From positions 62,001-126,000 of the forward strand of contig NZ_RJVO01000008.1 in assembly GCF_003730135.1 (NCBI RefSeq): a stretch of 64,000 nucleotides of DNA, read 5' to 3'. The notes beneath the pieces were generated by a model that saw nothing but the letters and a program-made list of their open reading frames with translations, ran no database searches and had not been told where the DNA came from. This stretch comes from Stagnimonas aquatica (lineage in GTDB: Bacteria > Pseudomonadota > Gammaproteobacteria > Nevskiales > Nevskiaceae). Below, in pieces: positions 36,540-48,606 of the stretch; position 1 is the first letter of the stretch, and the number at the start of each line of letters is the position of its first letter. Made by a program: the position numbers and the translations under genes.

Positions 36540-37718
36540 TCACCCAAGTACCGAACGCGAGATCAGTTCCTTCATGATCTCGTTGGTGCCGCCGTAGATC
36601 CGCTGCACGCGGGCGTCGGCGAACATGCGGGTGACCAAGTATTCGTTCATGTAGCCGTAGCCGCCGTGCAACTGCACGCACTCGTCGATCACCTGCTGCT
36701 GCATGTCGGTGATCCAGTACTTGGCCATCGAGGCGGTAGCGGTGTCGAGCTTGCCGTCCACCACGTCCTGGATGCAGCGGTCAATGAAGGTGCGGGCGAT
36801 GCGGGTGATGGTCGCCACTTCCGCCAGCTTGTACTTGGTGTTCTGGAACTCGGCGACGGTCTTGCCGAAGGCCTTGCGCTCCTTCACGTACTTCACGGTT
36901 TCGGCCAGCGCGCCTTCCATCGCGGCGACGCCGCCGAGGGCGACGATGGCGCGCTCGTAGGGCAGGTCGCTCATCAACTGGATGAAGCCACGGCCCTCGG
37001 TGCCGCCGAGCAGGTTCTCGGCCGGGATGCGCACGTCCTCGAAGAACAGCTCGGCGGTGTCCTGCGCCTTCATGCCCATCTTGTCGAGGATGCGGCCGCA
37101 GCGGTAACCCTTGAGGTCCTTGGTCTCGACCAGCAGGATCGACAGGCCCTTGGCGCCCGGCAGCGTCGGGTTGGTGCGCGCGACCAGGATCAGGAACTCG
37201 GCGAGGTAGCCGTTGGTGATGAAGATCTTCGAGCCGTTGACGACGTAGTGGTCGCCGTCGAGTTCGGCCTTGGTGCGCACGCCCTGCAGATCGGAGCCGG
37301 CGCCCGGTTCGGTCATGGCGATGGCGCCGACCAACTGGCCGCTGGCCAGGCGCGGCAGGAACTTCTGCTTCTGTTCCTCGGTGCCGTGGTTGAGTACGTA
37401 GTGGGCGGCAATCGAGTGCACGCCCTGGCCGAAGCCGGTGATGCCACGGCGCAGGCACTCCTCGTAGACCACCGCTTCGTGGCGGAAGTCACCGCCGGCG
37501 CCGCCGTACTCGGCCGGGATGTCGGTGCACAGGAAGCCCATCTCGCCGGCCTTGCGCCAGATCTCGTGGCCGACGTGGTTCTGCTTGCGCCAGTGTTCGT
37601 CGTGGGGAACCATCTCGCCCTCGACGAAGCGCGACACCGCGTCGCGGAACAGTTCGAGATCGGAATCCATCCAGGGCGAAACGTAGGCGCTGTTGGGGGG
37701 GCTGACGCGGGCGTTCAT
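36540..37718 (-). CDS. acyl-CoA dehydrogenase (LCAD-like)
   Basis: The product is 392 aa from the ATG at 37718; longer upstream starts have no support. It removes two hydrogens from an acyl-CoA using FAD and an electron-transfer flavoprotein. Blocks: 'AIAMTEPGAGSDLQGVRTKA' (FAD/substrate site), 'GSKIFITNGYLAE', 'LHGGYGYMNEY' and 'RIYGGTNEIMKE'. The Glu that most relatives carry in that last loop is Gly. A Glu in 'LPYERAIVALGG' occupies the position used as catalytic base by long-chain acyl-CoA dehydrogenases. Confidence 0.92.
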   Translation of the reverse strand: MNARVSPPNSAYVSPWMDSDLELFRDAVSRFVEGEMVPHDEHWRKQNHVGHEIWRKAGEMGFLCTDIPAEYGGAGGDFRHEAVVYEECLRRGITGFGQGVHSIAAHYVLNHGTEEQKQKFLPRLASGQLVGAIAMTEPGAGSDLQGVRTKAELDGDHYVVNGSKIFITNGYLAEFLILVARTNPTLPGAKGLSILLVETKDLKGYRCGRILDKMGMKAQDTAELFFEDVRIPAENLLGGTEGRGFIQLMSDLPYERAIVALGGVAAMEGALAETVKYVKERKAFGKTVAEFQNTKYKLAEVATITRIARTFIDRCIQDVVDGKLDTATASMAKYWITDMQQQVIDECVQLHGGYGYMNEYLVTRMFADARVQRIYGGTNEIMKELISRSVLG

Positions 37719-37811
37719 GGTGGGGGCTCGGTAGGGAAATTGGGGCGGCAACGATAGCAGCCGTGCCGGAGGGCGTCGCGTCGCGATCCCGGCCGACAGC
37801 AAGCCGGTCGA

Positions 37812-38306
37812 CTAGGCGCCGGGCGCCCGTCCGATGACCAGGGCCTGGATCGCGTCCGGGGCCAGCTTGAGCACCAGCAGCGAGGTGACCACGCACTTGG
37901 TGGCGCTGATCTTCCAGCCGGTGGCGGTCTTGCGGTACTCGTCTTCGTAGTAGGCGCCGAGCTGGGTCAGGCTGTTCTCGTTGGTGTTGATCAGCTGGTA
38001 ATGCAGGCTCCAGCGAGCTTCGGCCTGGTTGTCCGCCTTGAGCTGGATCTGCGGGTTGGAGCCGTGGTGCATCTCCACCATGTGGGGGTGGCACCCAATT
38101 TGCTTGAACAGCTCGACCAAGGGGTCGGCGGAGTCGAAGCGACCGACCGCGCCGTAGTCGATGGCGACCGGGCCGTCGGCGAAGCAGTCGCGCATGCCGA
38201 CCGGGTCCTTGGCATCGCAGCAGGCCAGGTAGCGCGCCTTCAGGCTGCGGATCGCGTCCAGGTCCTCCAGCGCCTGCAGGCGGCGTTCTAGGTCGAGGTT
38301 TGGCAC
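37812..38306 (-). CDS. SnoaL-like domain protein
   Basis: The product is 164 aa from a GTG start. 'LQALEDLDAIRSLKARYLA' followed by 'CCDAKDPVGMRDCFADGPVA' is the standard SnoaL_4 opening; a His pair 'CHPHMVEMHHGSN' lies in the likely pocket. It would open the minus-strand operon ahead of the acyl-CoA dehydrogenase gene. Possible roles are isomerase, dehydratase or hydratase in ring degradation; none is proven. Confidence 0.75.
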   Translation of the reverse strand: MPNLDLERRLQALEDLDAIRSLKARYLACCDAKDPVGMRDCFADGPVAIDYGAVGRFDSADPLVELFKQIGCHPHMVEMHHGSNPQIQLKADNQAEARWSLHYQLINTNENSLTQLGAYYEDEYRKTATGWKISATKCVVTSLLVLKLAPDAIQALVIGRAPGA

Positions 38307-38403
38307 GGGTCACTCCGTAGAAAAATGTGGTGATTCTGGATTGGACGGGGAAGTCGGCGTGGCCGAATCCCTCATTTGGCGGAGTTTTTCCCAAACACTG
38401 AGG

Positions 38404-38413
38404 CTGACGTCAG
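38404..38413. promoter_or_regulatory. perfect palindrome CTGACGTCAG
   Basis: It lies in the intergenic space between the divergent SnoaL-like and histidine kinase genes. A 10-bp perfect palindrome here is a plausible regulator site; nothing more can be said. Confidence 0.3.
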
Positions 38414-38428
38414 TGATACGGGCAATCG

Positions 38429-38451
38429 GCCGGCGCGCTTGCGGCGCCGGC
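38429..38451 (+). promoter_or_regulatory. strong leader hairpin before histidine kinase 1
   Basis: GCCGGCGC-N7-GCGCCGGC with a CCGGTGGTTTTT tail lies 26 bp before the kinase start. The shape is that of an intrinsic terminator, so attenuation is possible. Confidence 0.35.
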
Positions 38452-38477
38452 CCGGTGGTTTTTCAGGGGAGGGTGGC

Positions 38478-40325
<1,848 letters not shown>

Positions 40326-40334
40326 GGAGCGACG

Positions 40335-41282
40335 ATGAATCAGAGCGCCTCTGTGGTGACCAAGCCGCGCGTGCTGTTCGTCGATGACGAGCCGAGAGTG
40401 CTGACCAGCATGCGCATGCAGTTTCGCGGCCAGTACGAGATGTACTTCGCCGAGGGCGGCCACAAGGCGCTGGAGTTCCTGAAGACCGCGACCGTGGACG
40501 TGATCGTCAGCGACCAGCGCATGCCCGGCATCACCGGCATCGAGGTGCTGCGCGCGGCGCGCGAGCTGAACCCGCATGCGATGCGCATCCTGCTCACCGG
40601 CTACTCCGATCTCAATGCCATCATCGACTCGGTGAACGAGGGCGAGATCTTCCGCTTTGTCAGCAAGCCCTGGGACAACGATGTGCTGGCCAGCACCGTC
40701 GCCAACGCGGCGGCGGCGGCCAAGCTCAGCCAGCAGGCCGCCGCCGTTCCTGAACCGATCACACCCGAGCCGGAGCGCGACGCACCCGGCGTGCTGGTGC
40801 TGGACGACGATCCGCGCATGGCGGCGAAGATCCAGGTGATTCTCGGCGACCAGTTCAAGGTCTATGGCGCCGCCAGCATGGACGAGGCCGTGCAGCGTCT
40901 GGAGCAGGCCAGCATCGGTGTGGTGATCTCCGATACCCGGGTGCAGAACCAGCCGGTGGTGAGCCTGATCGGCAGCCTCAAGCAACACCAGCCGCAACTG
41001 GTGTCGGTGATCCTCACCGAGCGCGCCGATGCCGGCGCCGCCATCGAGCTGATCAACCAGGGCCAGATCTACCGGCTGATCACCAAACCCATACAGGACA
41101 TCGCCTGCCGCATCACCGTCAACTCCGCGCACAAGCAGCATCAGAAGCTGGCGCTGAACCCGGTGCTGCAGCGCCGTTACGAAGTCGAGGCGCCAGCGCC
41201 GACCGCCGCCGCGCCGCCGCCGGCGCTCAAGCTGCTGGACCGCATCCGCTCACTGCGCTCCTGGGCCAGCGGCCGCAGCTGA
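40335..41282 (+). CDS. double-receiver response regulator, copy 1
   Basis: The product is 315 aa with two receiver domains and no DNA-binding, HD-GYP or other output domain. The first receiver has the full active site (VDDE, D60 in 'VSDQRMPG', the LTGYSD Thr, Lys in 'KPW') and looks like those of RpfG-type regulators. The second begins 'VLVLDDDPRM' and keeps a phosphorylatable D200 ('ISDTRV'), Thr in 'ILTERADAGA' and 'ITKPIQ'. The C-terminal about 45 residues are Ala/Pro-rich and end with 'LLDRIRSLRSW'. Output would be by protein contact. Confidence 0.88.
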   Translation: MNQSASVVTKPRVLFVDDEPRVLTSMRMQFRGQYEMYFAEGGHKALEFLKTATVDVIVSDQRMPGITGIEVLRAARELNPHAMRILLTGYSDLNAIIDSVNEGEIFRFVSKPWDNDVLASTVANAAAAAKLSQQAAAVPEPITPEPERDAPGVLVLDDDPRMAAKIQVILGDQFKVYGAASMDEAVQRLEQASIGVVISDTRVQNQPVVSLIGSLKQHQPQLVSVILTERADAGAAIELINQGQIYRLITKPIQDIACRITVNSAHKQHQKLALNPVLQRRYEVEAPAPTAAAPPPALKLLDRIRSLRSWASGRS

Positions 41283-41532
41283 GGCGCGGCCCATTGCGGA
41301 TCTCGGATCTCGAATTGAACGGCGGCAGGCGGCGCGGCTGCTTCGCCGCAATCCGCCAAATCTCCTACAAGTGGACGAGGCAGCCCCGGTAGGCCTCGTA
41401 AATCCTGCGTCAAATCACAAGGTCTGGCGCAGGACGGTGCTCCGCACGCATGGGGTGCCGCCGAGGTCGGGCCGATAAAGAACCGGCGCTCTCCCCTCAT
41501 CCAGGTCGCGCCGATCAAGGAGAGGAGACGGA

Positions 41533-43365
<1,833 letters not shown>

Positions 43366-43378
43366 GAGGATTTCCGCG

Positions 43379-44332
43379 ATGACCAATCCGCCTGGAGCCA
43401 AGCCCCGCGTCCTGTTCGTCGATGACGAGCCGCGCGTGCTCACCACCATGCGCATGCTGTTCCGTGGCCACTACGAGGTCTACTTCGCCGAGGGCGGCGC
43501 GCAGGCGCTGGAGCTGCTCAAGGCGCAGCCGGTGGACGTGATCGTCAGCGACCAGCGCATGCCGGGCATGACCGGCATCGAGTTGCTGCGCGCAGCGCGC
43601 GAGCTGAATCCGCATGCGATGCGCATCCTGCTCACCGGCTATTCCGACCTCAACGCCATCATCGGCTCGGTCAACGACGGCGAGATCTTCCGCTTCGTCA
43701 ACAAGCCCTGGTCCAACGAGGTGCTGGCCAGCACCGTCGCCAATGCGGCCGCAGCGGCCAAGGCCAGTCTGGCGGTCGGCAACGCGCCGGACTCGGCGCC
43801 CGGCACCGAGGCCGCCGACGGCGAGGCGCCGGGCGTGCTGGTGCTGGACGACGATCCGCAGATGCCCTCGCGCATCCAGGCCATCCTCGGCGCCAGCTAC
43901 CGGGTGTTCGGCGCCAGCAACATGGACGAGGCGGTAAACCGGCTGGAACAGGAGCGCATCGGCGTGGTGATCTCCGAGACCCGCGTGCAGGACCATCCGG
44001 TGGTGAGCCTGATCGGCACGCTCAAGCAGCACCACCCGGAGCTGGTGTCGGTGATCCTCACCGAGCGCGCCGACGCTGGCGCCGCCATCGAGCTGATCAA
44101 CCAGGGCCAAATCTACCGGCTGATCACCAAGCCGATCCAGGATGTCGCCTGCCGCATCACCGTCAACTCCGCGCACAAGCAGCACCAGAAGCTGGCGCAG
44201 AACCCGATCCTGCATCAGCGCTACCAGGTGGAGAAGCTGCCCGAGCCGGCGCCGGGCGCAGCGCCACCGCCGACGGTGAAGTTCCTCGACCGCATCCGCT
44301 CGCTGCGCAGTTGGGTGACCGGCCGCGCCTGA
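43379..44332 (+). CDS. double-receiver response regulator, copy 2 (second receiver with Asp to Glu)
   Basis: The product is 317 aa, a paralogue of the regulator at 40335. Receiver 1 is complete (D58 in 'VSDQRMPGMTG'). Receiver 2 has E200 ('ISETRV') at the position of D200 in copy 1. Glu can mimic a phosphorylated Asp, so this domain may be locked on. The ending 'FLDRIRSLRSWVTGRA' matches copy 1, which suggests that this tail is functional. It starts 13 bp after the kinase stop, in the same arrangement as copy 1. Confidence 0.88.
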   Translation: MTNPPGAKPRVLFVDDEPRVLTTMRMLFRGHYEVYFAEGGAQALELLKAQPVDVIVSDQRMPGMTGIELLRAARELNPHAMRILLTGYSDLNAIIGSVNDGEIFRFVNKPWSNEVLASTVANAAAAAKASLAVGNAPDSAPGTEAADGEAPGVLVLDDDPQMPSRIQAILGASYRVFGASNMDEAVNRLEQERIGVVISETRVQDHPVVSLIGTLKQHHPELVSVILTERADAGAAIELINQGQIYRLITKPIQDVACRITVNSAHKQHQKLAQNPILHQRYQVEKLPEPAPGAAPPPTVKFLDRIRSLRSWVTGRA

Positions 44333-44403
44333 GGCGCGGCCTATTGCGGATCTCGGATTGCGGATTTTGGATTGAACAGCGGGAAGCGGTGCAGCAGCTT
44401 CGC

Positions 44404-44500
44404 CGCAATCCGCAATCCGCAATCCGCAATCCGCAATCCGCAATCCGCAATCCGCAATCCGCAATCCGCAATCCGCAATCCGCAATCCGCAATCCGCAAT
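44404..44500 (+). repeat. heptamer tandem repeat (CGCAATC)n, about 13.9 copies
   Basis: Thirteen perfect CGCAATC units and a partial one (97 bp). The segment just before it (from 44331) holds the inverted sequence ATTGCGGAT several times, so a large hairpin or slipped structure can form. A shortened homologue without the array follows copy 1 of the regulator at 41281-41362. No gene is disturbed; the DUF1214 gene starts 82 bp later. Confidence 0.95.
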
Positions 44501-44582
44501 TGCCCCGTCTCCCCCAAACAGGTGAAGGCGCCATCGCCCGCCGCCTCTACCGTGCAGCTCTGTCAGAGTGAGGAGAGGGGCG

Positions 44583-45707
44583 ATGGCGCTGGACGACAAG
44601 GCGCAAGGCCGCGTGATCAGCGGCGAGGTCTGGAACGAGTTCTGTGACACGCTCAAGCGCGCCGGTCAGCAGGTGCTGCGACCCGAAGCGCCCGCCGACG
44701 AGCTGACCCGCGCCGAGGGCTGGCGCTATCTCTCGCGGCTGCTGCGCATCGGTCTGGAGATGCACCTGGAGTTCGCCGACCCTGACTTTCCCGGCTTCTT
44801 CCTGCCCTCGCACGAGACCGGCAAGATCGGCGCCGACAATCCCGACAACAAGTACCTGTTCGCCAAGATCAACGGCGCCAACCAGTACCGCATCCGTGGC
44901 ACCCGTGGCACGGTGGCCTATCTCACCCTCGGCAGCCAGAAGGGCGGCTACGAGACCGACGGCAAGATGGAGCAGACCGGCTTCATCGACGCCAAGGAAC
45001 TGCAACTCGACACCGAGGGCCGCTTCGAGATCGTGCTCAGCGCCGAGCGGCCGGAAGGGGTCGCCAACTGGCTGCGCATCGAGCCGGCCAGCAATGCGGT
45101 GATCGTCCGTCAGACCTTCAACGACCGCCGTGCCGAGCAGCCCGCGCAGATGACCATCGAGCGCATCGGCAGCGCTGCCACGCCGGCACCGCTGTCGGCC
45201 GAGCGGCTGGAGAAGGGCCTGGGCAACGCCGCGCGCTTCGTCGAAGGCACCGCGACGCTGTTCGCCAACTGGGCGCAGAGCTATCTCGCGCAGCCCAACC
45301 AGTTGCCGCCGGCCGATCAGGCGCTGTGCCAGCGGGTCGGCGGCGATCCCAACATCTTCTACTACCACGCCTACTGGAAGCTGGCGCCCGACGAGGTGCT
45401 GCTGGTCGAGCTGCCACGGGTGCCGGACTGCCGGTTCTGGAATCTGCAGATCAACAACTGGTGGATGGAGTCGCTCGACTACCGCTACCACCGCATCTGC
45501 CACAACCTGCATTCCGCCCGCCTCAACGCCGACGGCAGCCTGCGGCTGGTGCTGGCGCACCGCGACCCCGGCCACCCCAACTGGCTCGACACCGCCGGCC
45601 ATGCCGAGGGCACCTGGTGCTTCCGCTGGGTCGGCGCCAAGGAAGTGATCCACCCCACCACGCGCGTGCTCAAGCTCGCCGACTACCAGAAGGAACTGCC
45701 GCAATGA
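44583..45707 (+). CDS. DUF1214 domain protein
   Basis: The product is 374 aa, no signal peptide. A helical N-terminus ('EVWNEFCDTLKRAGQQVLRP') precedes a beta-rich body ('QYRIRGTRGTVAYLTLG'). The C-terminal DUF1214 part follows: 'NADGSLRLVLAHRDPGHPNW', 'GTWCFRWVGAKE'. Family function is unknown; members are found with sulfotransferases and SDRs in bacteria that process sterols or lipids. A paralogue is at 48607. The next gene overlaps by 4 bp. Confidence 0.8.
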   Translation: MALDDKAQGRVISGEVWNEFCDTLKRAGQQVLRPEAPADELTRAEGWRYLSRLLRIGLEMHLEFADPDFPGFFLPSHETGKIGADNPDNKYLFAKINGANQYRIRGTRGTVAYLTLGSQKGGYETDGKMEQTGFIDAKELQLDTEGRFEIVLSAERPEGVANWLRIEPASNAVIVRQTFNDRRAEQPAQMTIERIGSAATPAPLSAERLEKGLGNAARFVEGTATLFANWAQSYLAQPNQLPPADQALCQRVGGDPNIFYYHAYWKLAPDEVLLVELPRVPDCRFWNLQINNWWMESLDYRYHRICHNLHSARLNADGSLRLVLAHRDPGHPNWLDTAGHAEGTWCFRWVGAKEVIHPTTRVLKLADYQKELPQ

Positions 45708-46867
45708 GCAGCGACACGCTCGTCCCCGATGCCCTCGAAGCCGCCGCCGTCGAACAGTCCGGCGGCCTGAAGAACTTCGGCCTGCCCTCGCACCGGCCGG
45801 GCCTGGAAAAGCTCTGCGCCTCCCTGAACGGGGAGGCCAATCTGTCCGACTTCGGCCGTGGCCTGCTGCAGCAGAAGATCGTCGAGATGCTGGTCAACCG
45901 CCTGCGCATCGAGGACTGGTTTGCCAAGCATCCCGAGATCGCCCAGGAGACCATCGCCGCGCCGGTGGTGATCGTCGGCCTGCCGCGCACCGGCACCACG
46001 CTTTTGCAGCGCGTGCTGGCCTGCGACCCGCGCTTCTACTCCATGCCCTGGTGGGAATCGCGTTATCCGGTGCCCTTTCCTGGCGAGGACGTGAAGGCGC
46101 CCGTGCAGCGCATCGAGCGCGCGCGTGGCGAAGTGAAGGTGATGGTCGAGGCCATGCCCAAGCTGCTCTCCATCCACCCGATGGACGCCGACCAGGCCGA
46201 CGAGGAGGTGATGCTGATGGAGCATTCCTTCCGCGCCTCGTTCAACGCCTACGCCCATGTGCCGAGCTACATGGACTGGTTGCACGGCACCGACGAGACC
46301 CCGACCTACGAGTACCTCAAGCGGGTGCTGCAATTCCTGCAATGGCAGAAGCGCCAGCGCGGCGTCAGCGCCGAGCGCTGGGTGCTGAAGGCGCCGCACC
46401 ATCTGCTGCGCATGGGCCTGCTGCTGAAGCTGTTCCCCGACGCCCACATCGTCCAGGCCCACCGCGATCCGGTGGAGACCATCCCCTCGATCGCCAGCAT
46501 GATCCACACCCTGTGGGCGATCTACGGCGCCGCGCCCGATGCGAAGGCCGCTGGCCGCGAGTGGAATGACCTGATGGTGCAGGCCTTCCACCACACCATG
46601 CAGGTGCGCGAGGCCAATCCCAAGCCGTTCATCGACGTGCGCTTCATCGACACCGTCAAGCGGCCGTTCGAGGTGGTGCAGGCGATCTACCGCCACCTCG
46701 GTATCGCCCTCACTCCGGAGGCCGAGCAGGCGATGCGCCAGTGGCTGGAGAAGAACAGTCGCGACAGCCGCGCCGCCCACGACTACAAGCCGGAGGACTT
46801 CGGTCTGAGCGTCGAGCAGTTGCAGCGTGATTTCGCCGATTACCACCGCAAGTACATCGAAGCCTGA
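45704..46867 (+). CDS. PAPS-dependent sulfotransferase family protein
   Basis: The product is 387 aa. The 5'-phosphosulfate loop is G92-LPRTGTT, and 'HRDPVETI' (from H253) matches the 3'-phosphate site. An N-terminal helical extension ('KIVEMLVNRLRIEDWFAKHP') is typical of the bacterial branch found with lipid or polyketide genes. It should transfer a sulfo group from PAPS to a hydroxyl of a small hydrophobic acceptor. PAPS could come from the APS kinase at 32126. Translationally coupled to DUF1214. Confidence 0.88.
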   Translation: MSSDTLVPDALEAAAVEQSGGLKNFGLPSHRPGLEKLCASLNGEANLSDFGRGLLQQKIVEMLVNRLRIEDWFAKHPEIAQETIAAPVVIVGLPRTGTTLLQRVLACDPRFYSMPWWESRYPVPFPGEDVKAPVQRIERARGEVKVMVEAMPKLLSIHPMDADQADEEVMLMEHSFRASFNAYAHVPSYMDWLHGTDETPTYEYLKRVLQFLQWQKRQRGVSAERWVLKAPHHLLRMGLLLKLFPDAHIVQAHRDPVETIPSIASMIHTLWAIYGAAPDAKAAGREWNDLMVQAFHHTMQVREANPKPFIDVRFIDTVKRPFEVVQAIYRHLGIALTPEAEQAMRQWLEKNSRDSRAAHDYKPEDFGLSVEQLQRDFADYHRKYIEA

Positions 46868-46938
46868 CCCTGCTGGCGCTGCTGGTCGGGCGCGCGGCTG
46901 CAAGCAACAACCCACTAGAAGAACTGAGGAGAAACAAG

Positions 46939-47730
46939 ATGCTGCTCAAGGACAAGATCGTGGTGGTATCCGGCATCGGCCCCGGCCTGGGCGTGAAGCT
47001 CGCCATCGAGGCCGCGCGCGAAGGCGCGGCCGGCGTGGTGGCCGCCGCGCGCAGCGCCGAGAAGCTGGCCGACGCCGAGGCGCGGGTGAAGGCGGTGAAC
47101 CCCAATTGCAAGGTGCTGAAGGTGGTCACCGACATCACCAAGGTCGCCGACTGCGAGCGCCTGGCCGCGCAGGCGGTACAGACCTTCGGCCGCGTCGATG
47201 CCCTGGTCAACAGCGCCTTCGTGCACGGCGACATGGACTACGCCTCCACCGCCAATCTGGAGACCTGGAAAGAGGTCATCAACACCAATCTGATCGGCAC
47301 CCTGCAGATCACCCAGGCGCTGATCCCGCAGATGAAGGCGCAGAAGTCCGGCGCCATCGTCATGATCAACACCATGGCGGTGCGCCAGGTGCCGCCGCTG
47401 GGCGAGGCCGGCTATGCGGCCTCGAAGGCGGCACTGGCCAACAGCAGCAAGTGGCTGGCCAAGGAGCTGGGGCCGAGCGGCATCCGCGTCAACACCGTCC
47501 ACATGGGCTGGATGTGGGGCGCGCCGGTGCAGGGCTATATGGAATGGCAGGCCAGCGAACACAAGATTCCGCTGGAGACGCTGAAAGGCCAGGTCGAAGC
47601 CGGCATCCCGCTGGGCCGCATGCCCACCGACGACGAATGCGCGCGCGCCGCGCTGTTCCTGGTGTCCGACTACGCCAGCGCGGTGACCGGCGCGGCACTG
47701 GATGCCAACGGCGGCATGTACATGCCCTGA
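46939..47730 (+). CDS. short-chain dehydrogenase/reductase (SDR)
   Basis: The product is 263 aa. The cofactor loop is 'VSGIGPGLGVKLAIEAAREG', a variant of TGxxxGxG, then 'LVNSAFVHG' in place of NNAG, and Y159xxxK163 ('YAASK'). The ending 'GAALDANGGMYMP' fits the usual VDGG tail. It lies 71 bp after the sulfotransferase stop with a GAGGAG site and is followed by a repeat pair. Substrate unknown, perhaps the compound that is sulfated. Confidence 0.87.
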   Translation: MLLKDKIVVVSGIGPGLGVKLAIEAAREGAAGVVAAARSAEKLADAEARVKAVNPNCKVLKVVTDITKVADCERLAAQAVQTFGRVDALVNSAFVHGDMDYASTANLETWKEVINTNLIGTLQITQALIPQMKAQKSGAIVMINTMAVRQVPPLGEAGYAASKAALANSSKWLAKELGPSGIRVNTVHMGWMWGAPVQGYMEWQASEHKIPLETLKGQVEAGIPLGRMPTDDECARAALFLVSDYASAVTGAALDANGGMYMP

Positions 47731-47737
47731 GGTAATT

Positions 47738-47869
47738 CCCTCTCCCCTTGTGGGAGAGGGCTAGGGAGAGGGGTAGCGGTGGCGTGGCCACCGTGCTGTT
47801 TAATACGAGCGGGCTGGGCGCTGCGCGCCGCCCCCTCTCCCCAACCCCTCTCCCACCAGGGGAGAGGGG
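47738..47869. repeat. paired inverted repeat, CCCTCTCCC family (locus 3)
   Basis: The left unit 47738-47774 (CCCTCTCCCCTTGTGGGAGA...) and right unit 47831-47869 face each other over a 56-bp spacer. It begins 7 bp after the SDR stop and ends 22 bp before the next ATG. Confidence 0.85.
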
Positions 47870-47891
47870 CTCTGACGCAGAGGAGCTGTCG

Positions 47892-48599
47892 ATGGAAAAA
47901 GTCATCTACGTCGTCTGGCGCGATCCGGCACTGAGCGTCGAGGAATTCGGCCAGCGGCTGCGCAAGACCCTGGCGCCACGCCTGAAGACGCTGGGTGCGC
48001 GCGGCCTGCGCATCAATGTCGCGGATGCCGCCGTCGAGGCCGGTGCCGGCCTGCGCCAGACCCACAGCAATCCGCCGGTGGAAGCGCTGGTGCAGGTCTG
48101 GCTGCACAGCGCCATCGACGCCTTGCGGGCGCCGGTGGATGGCGTCATCGCCAGCGTCGCCGCGCGCTTCGACGCCTATCTGGTCACCGAGTCGGTGCCC
48201 TTGCCCAATACCGAGCATCCGTCGTCCGGCCACGGCCAGCGCAGCGAGGGCTTCGCGCAGATCGCGCTGTTCCCGCGCAAGCCGGGCCTGAGCGACGAGG
48301 CCTTTCTCGACCTCTGGCAGAACCAGCACACTACGGTGGCGGTCGAGACCCAGTCCAACTTCGAGTACGTGCAGAACCGCGTGGTGCGGGCGCTGACGCC
48401 CTGCGCCCGCGCCATCGACGCCATCGTCGAGGAGGGTTTCCCCGCCGGCGCGCTCAACGATCCGCAACTGTTCTTCGACGCCCAAGGCGATCCGGCGAAG
48501 TTCGACAAGAACCTGAAGGCGATGATGGACAGTGTCGGCCGCTTCATCGACATGAGCCGCATCGACGTGACGCCGACCAGCCAGTACTGCATGTTCTGA
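47892..48599 (+). CDS. EthD-like dimeric alpha/beta-barrel protein
   Basis: The product is 235 aa. The sequence looks like two ferredoxin-like repeats: 'MEKVIYVVWRDPALSVEEFG' opens the first and 'GFAQIALFPRKPGLSDEAFL' the second, each with the EthD-type W-x(n)-H pattern ('LWQNQHTTVA'). EthD-like proteins help ether or ring degradation or form small-molecule-binding dimers. Located in the sulfotransferase/DUF1214 operon. Confidence 0.65.
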   Translation: MEKVIYVVWRDPALSVEEFGQRLRKTLAPRLKTLGARGLRINVADAAVEAGAGLRQTHSNPPVEALVQVWLHSAIDALRAPVDGVIASVAARFDAYLVTESVPLPNTEHPSSGHGQRSEGFAQIALFPRKPGLSDEAFLDLWQNQHTTVAVETQSNFEYVQNRVVRALTPCARAIDAIVEEGFPAGALNDPQLFFDAQGDPAKFDKNLKAMMDSVGRFIDMSRIDVTPTSQYCMF

Positions 48600-48606
48600 G
48601 GGCCTC

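Noticed and set aside
44404-44500. Possible CRISPR-like array
   Set aside because: The unit is only 7 bp with no spacers; it is a plain tandem repeat. On the minus strand it reads as a repeated 'IADCGLR' peptide, which is an accident of the heptamer.
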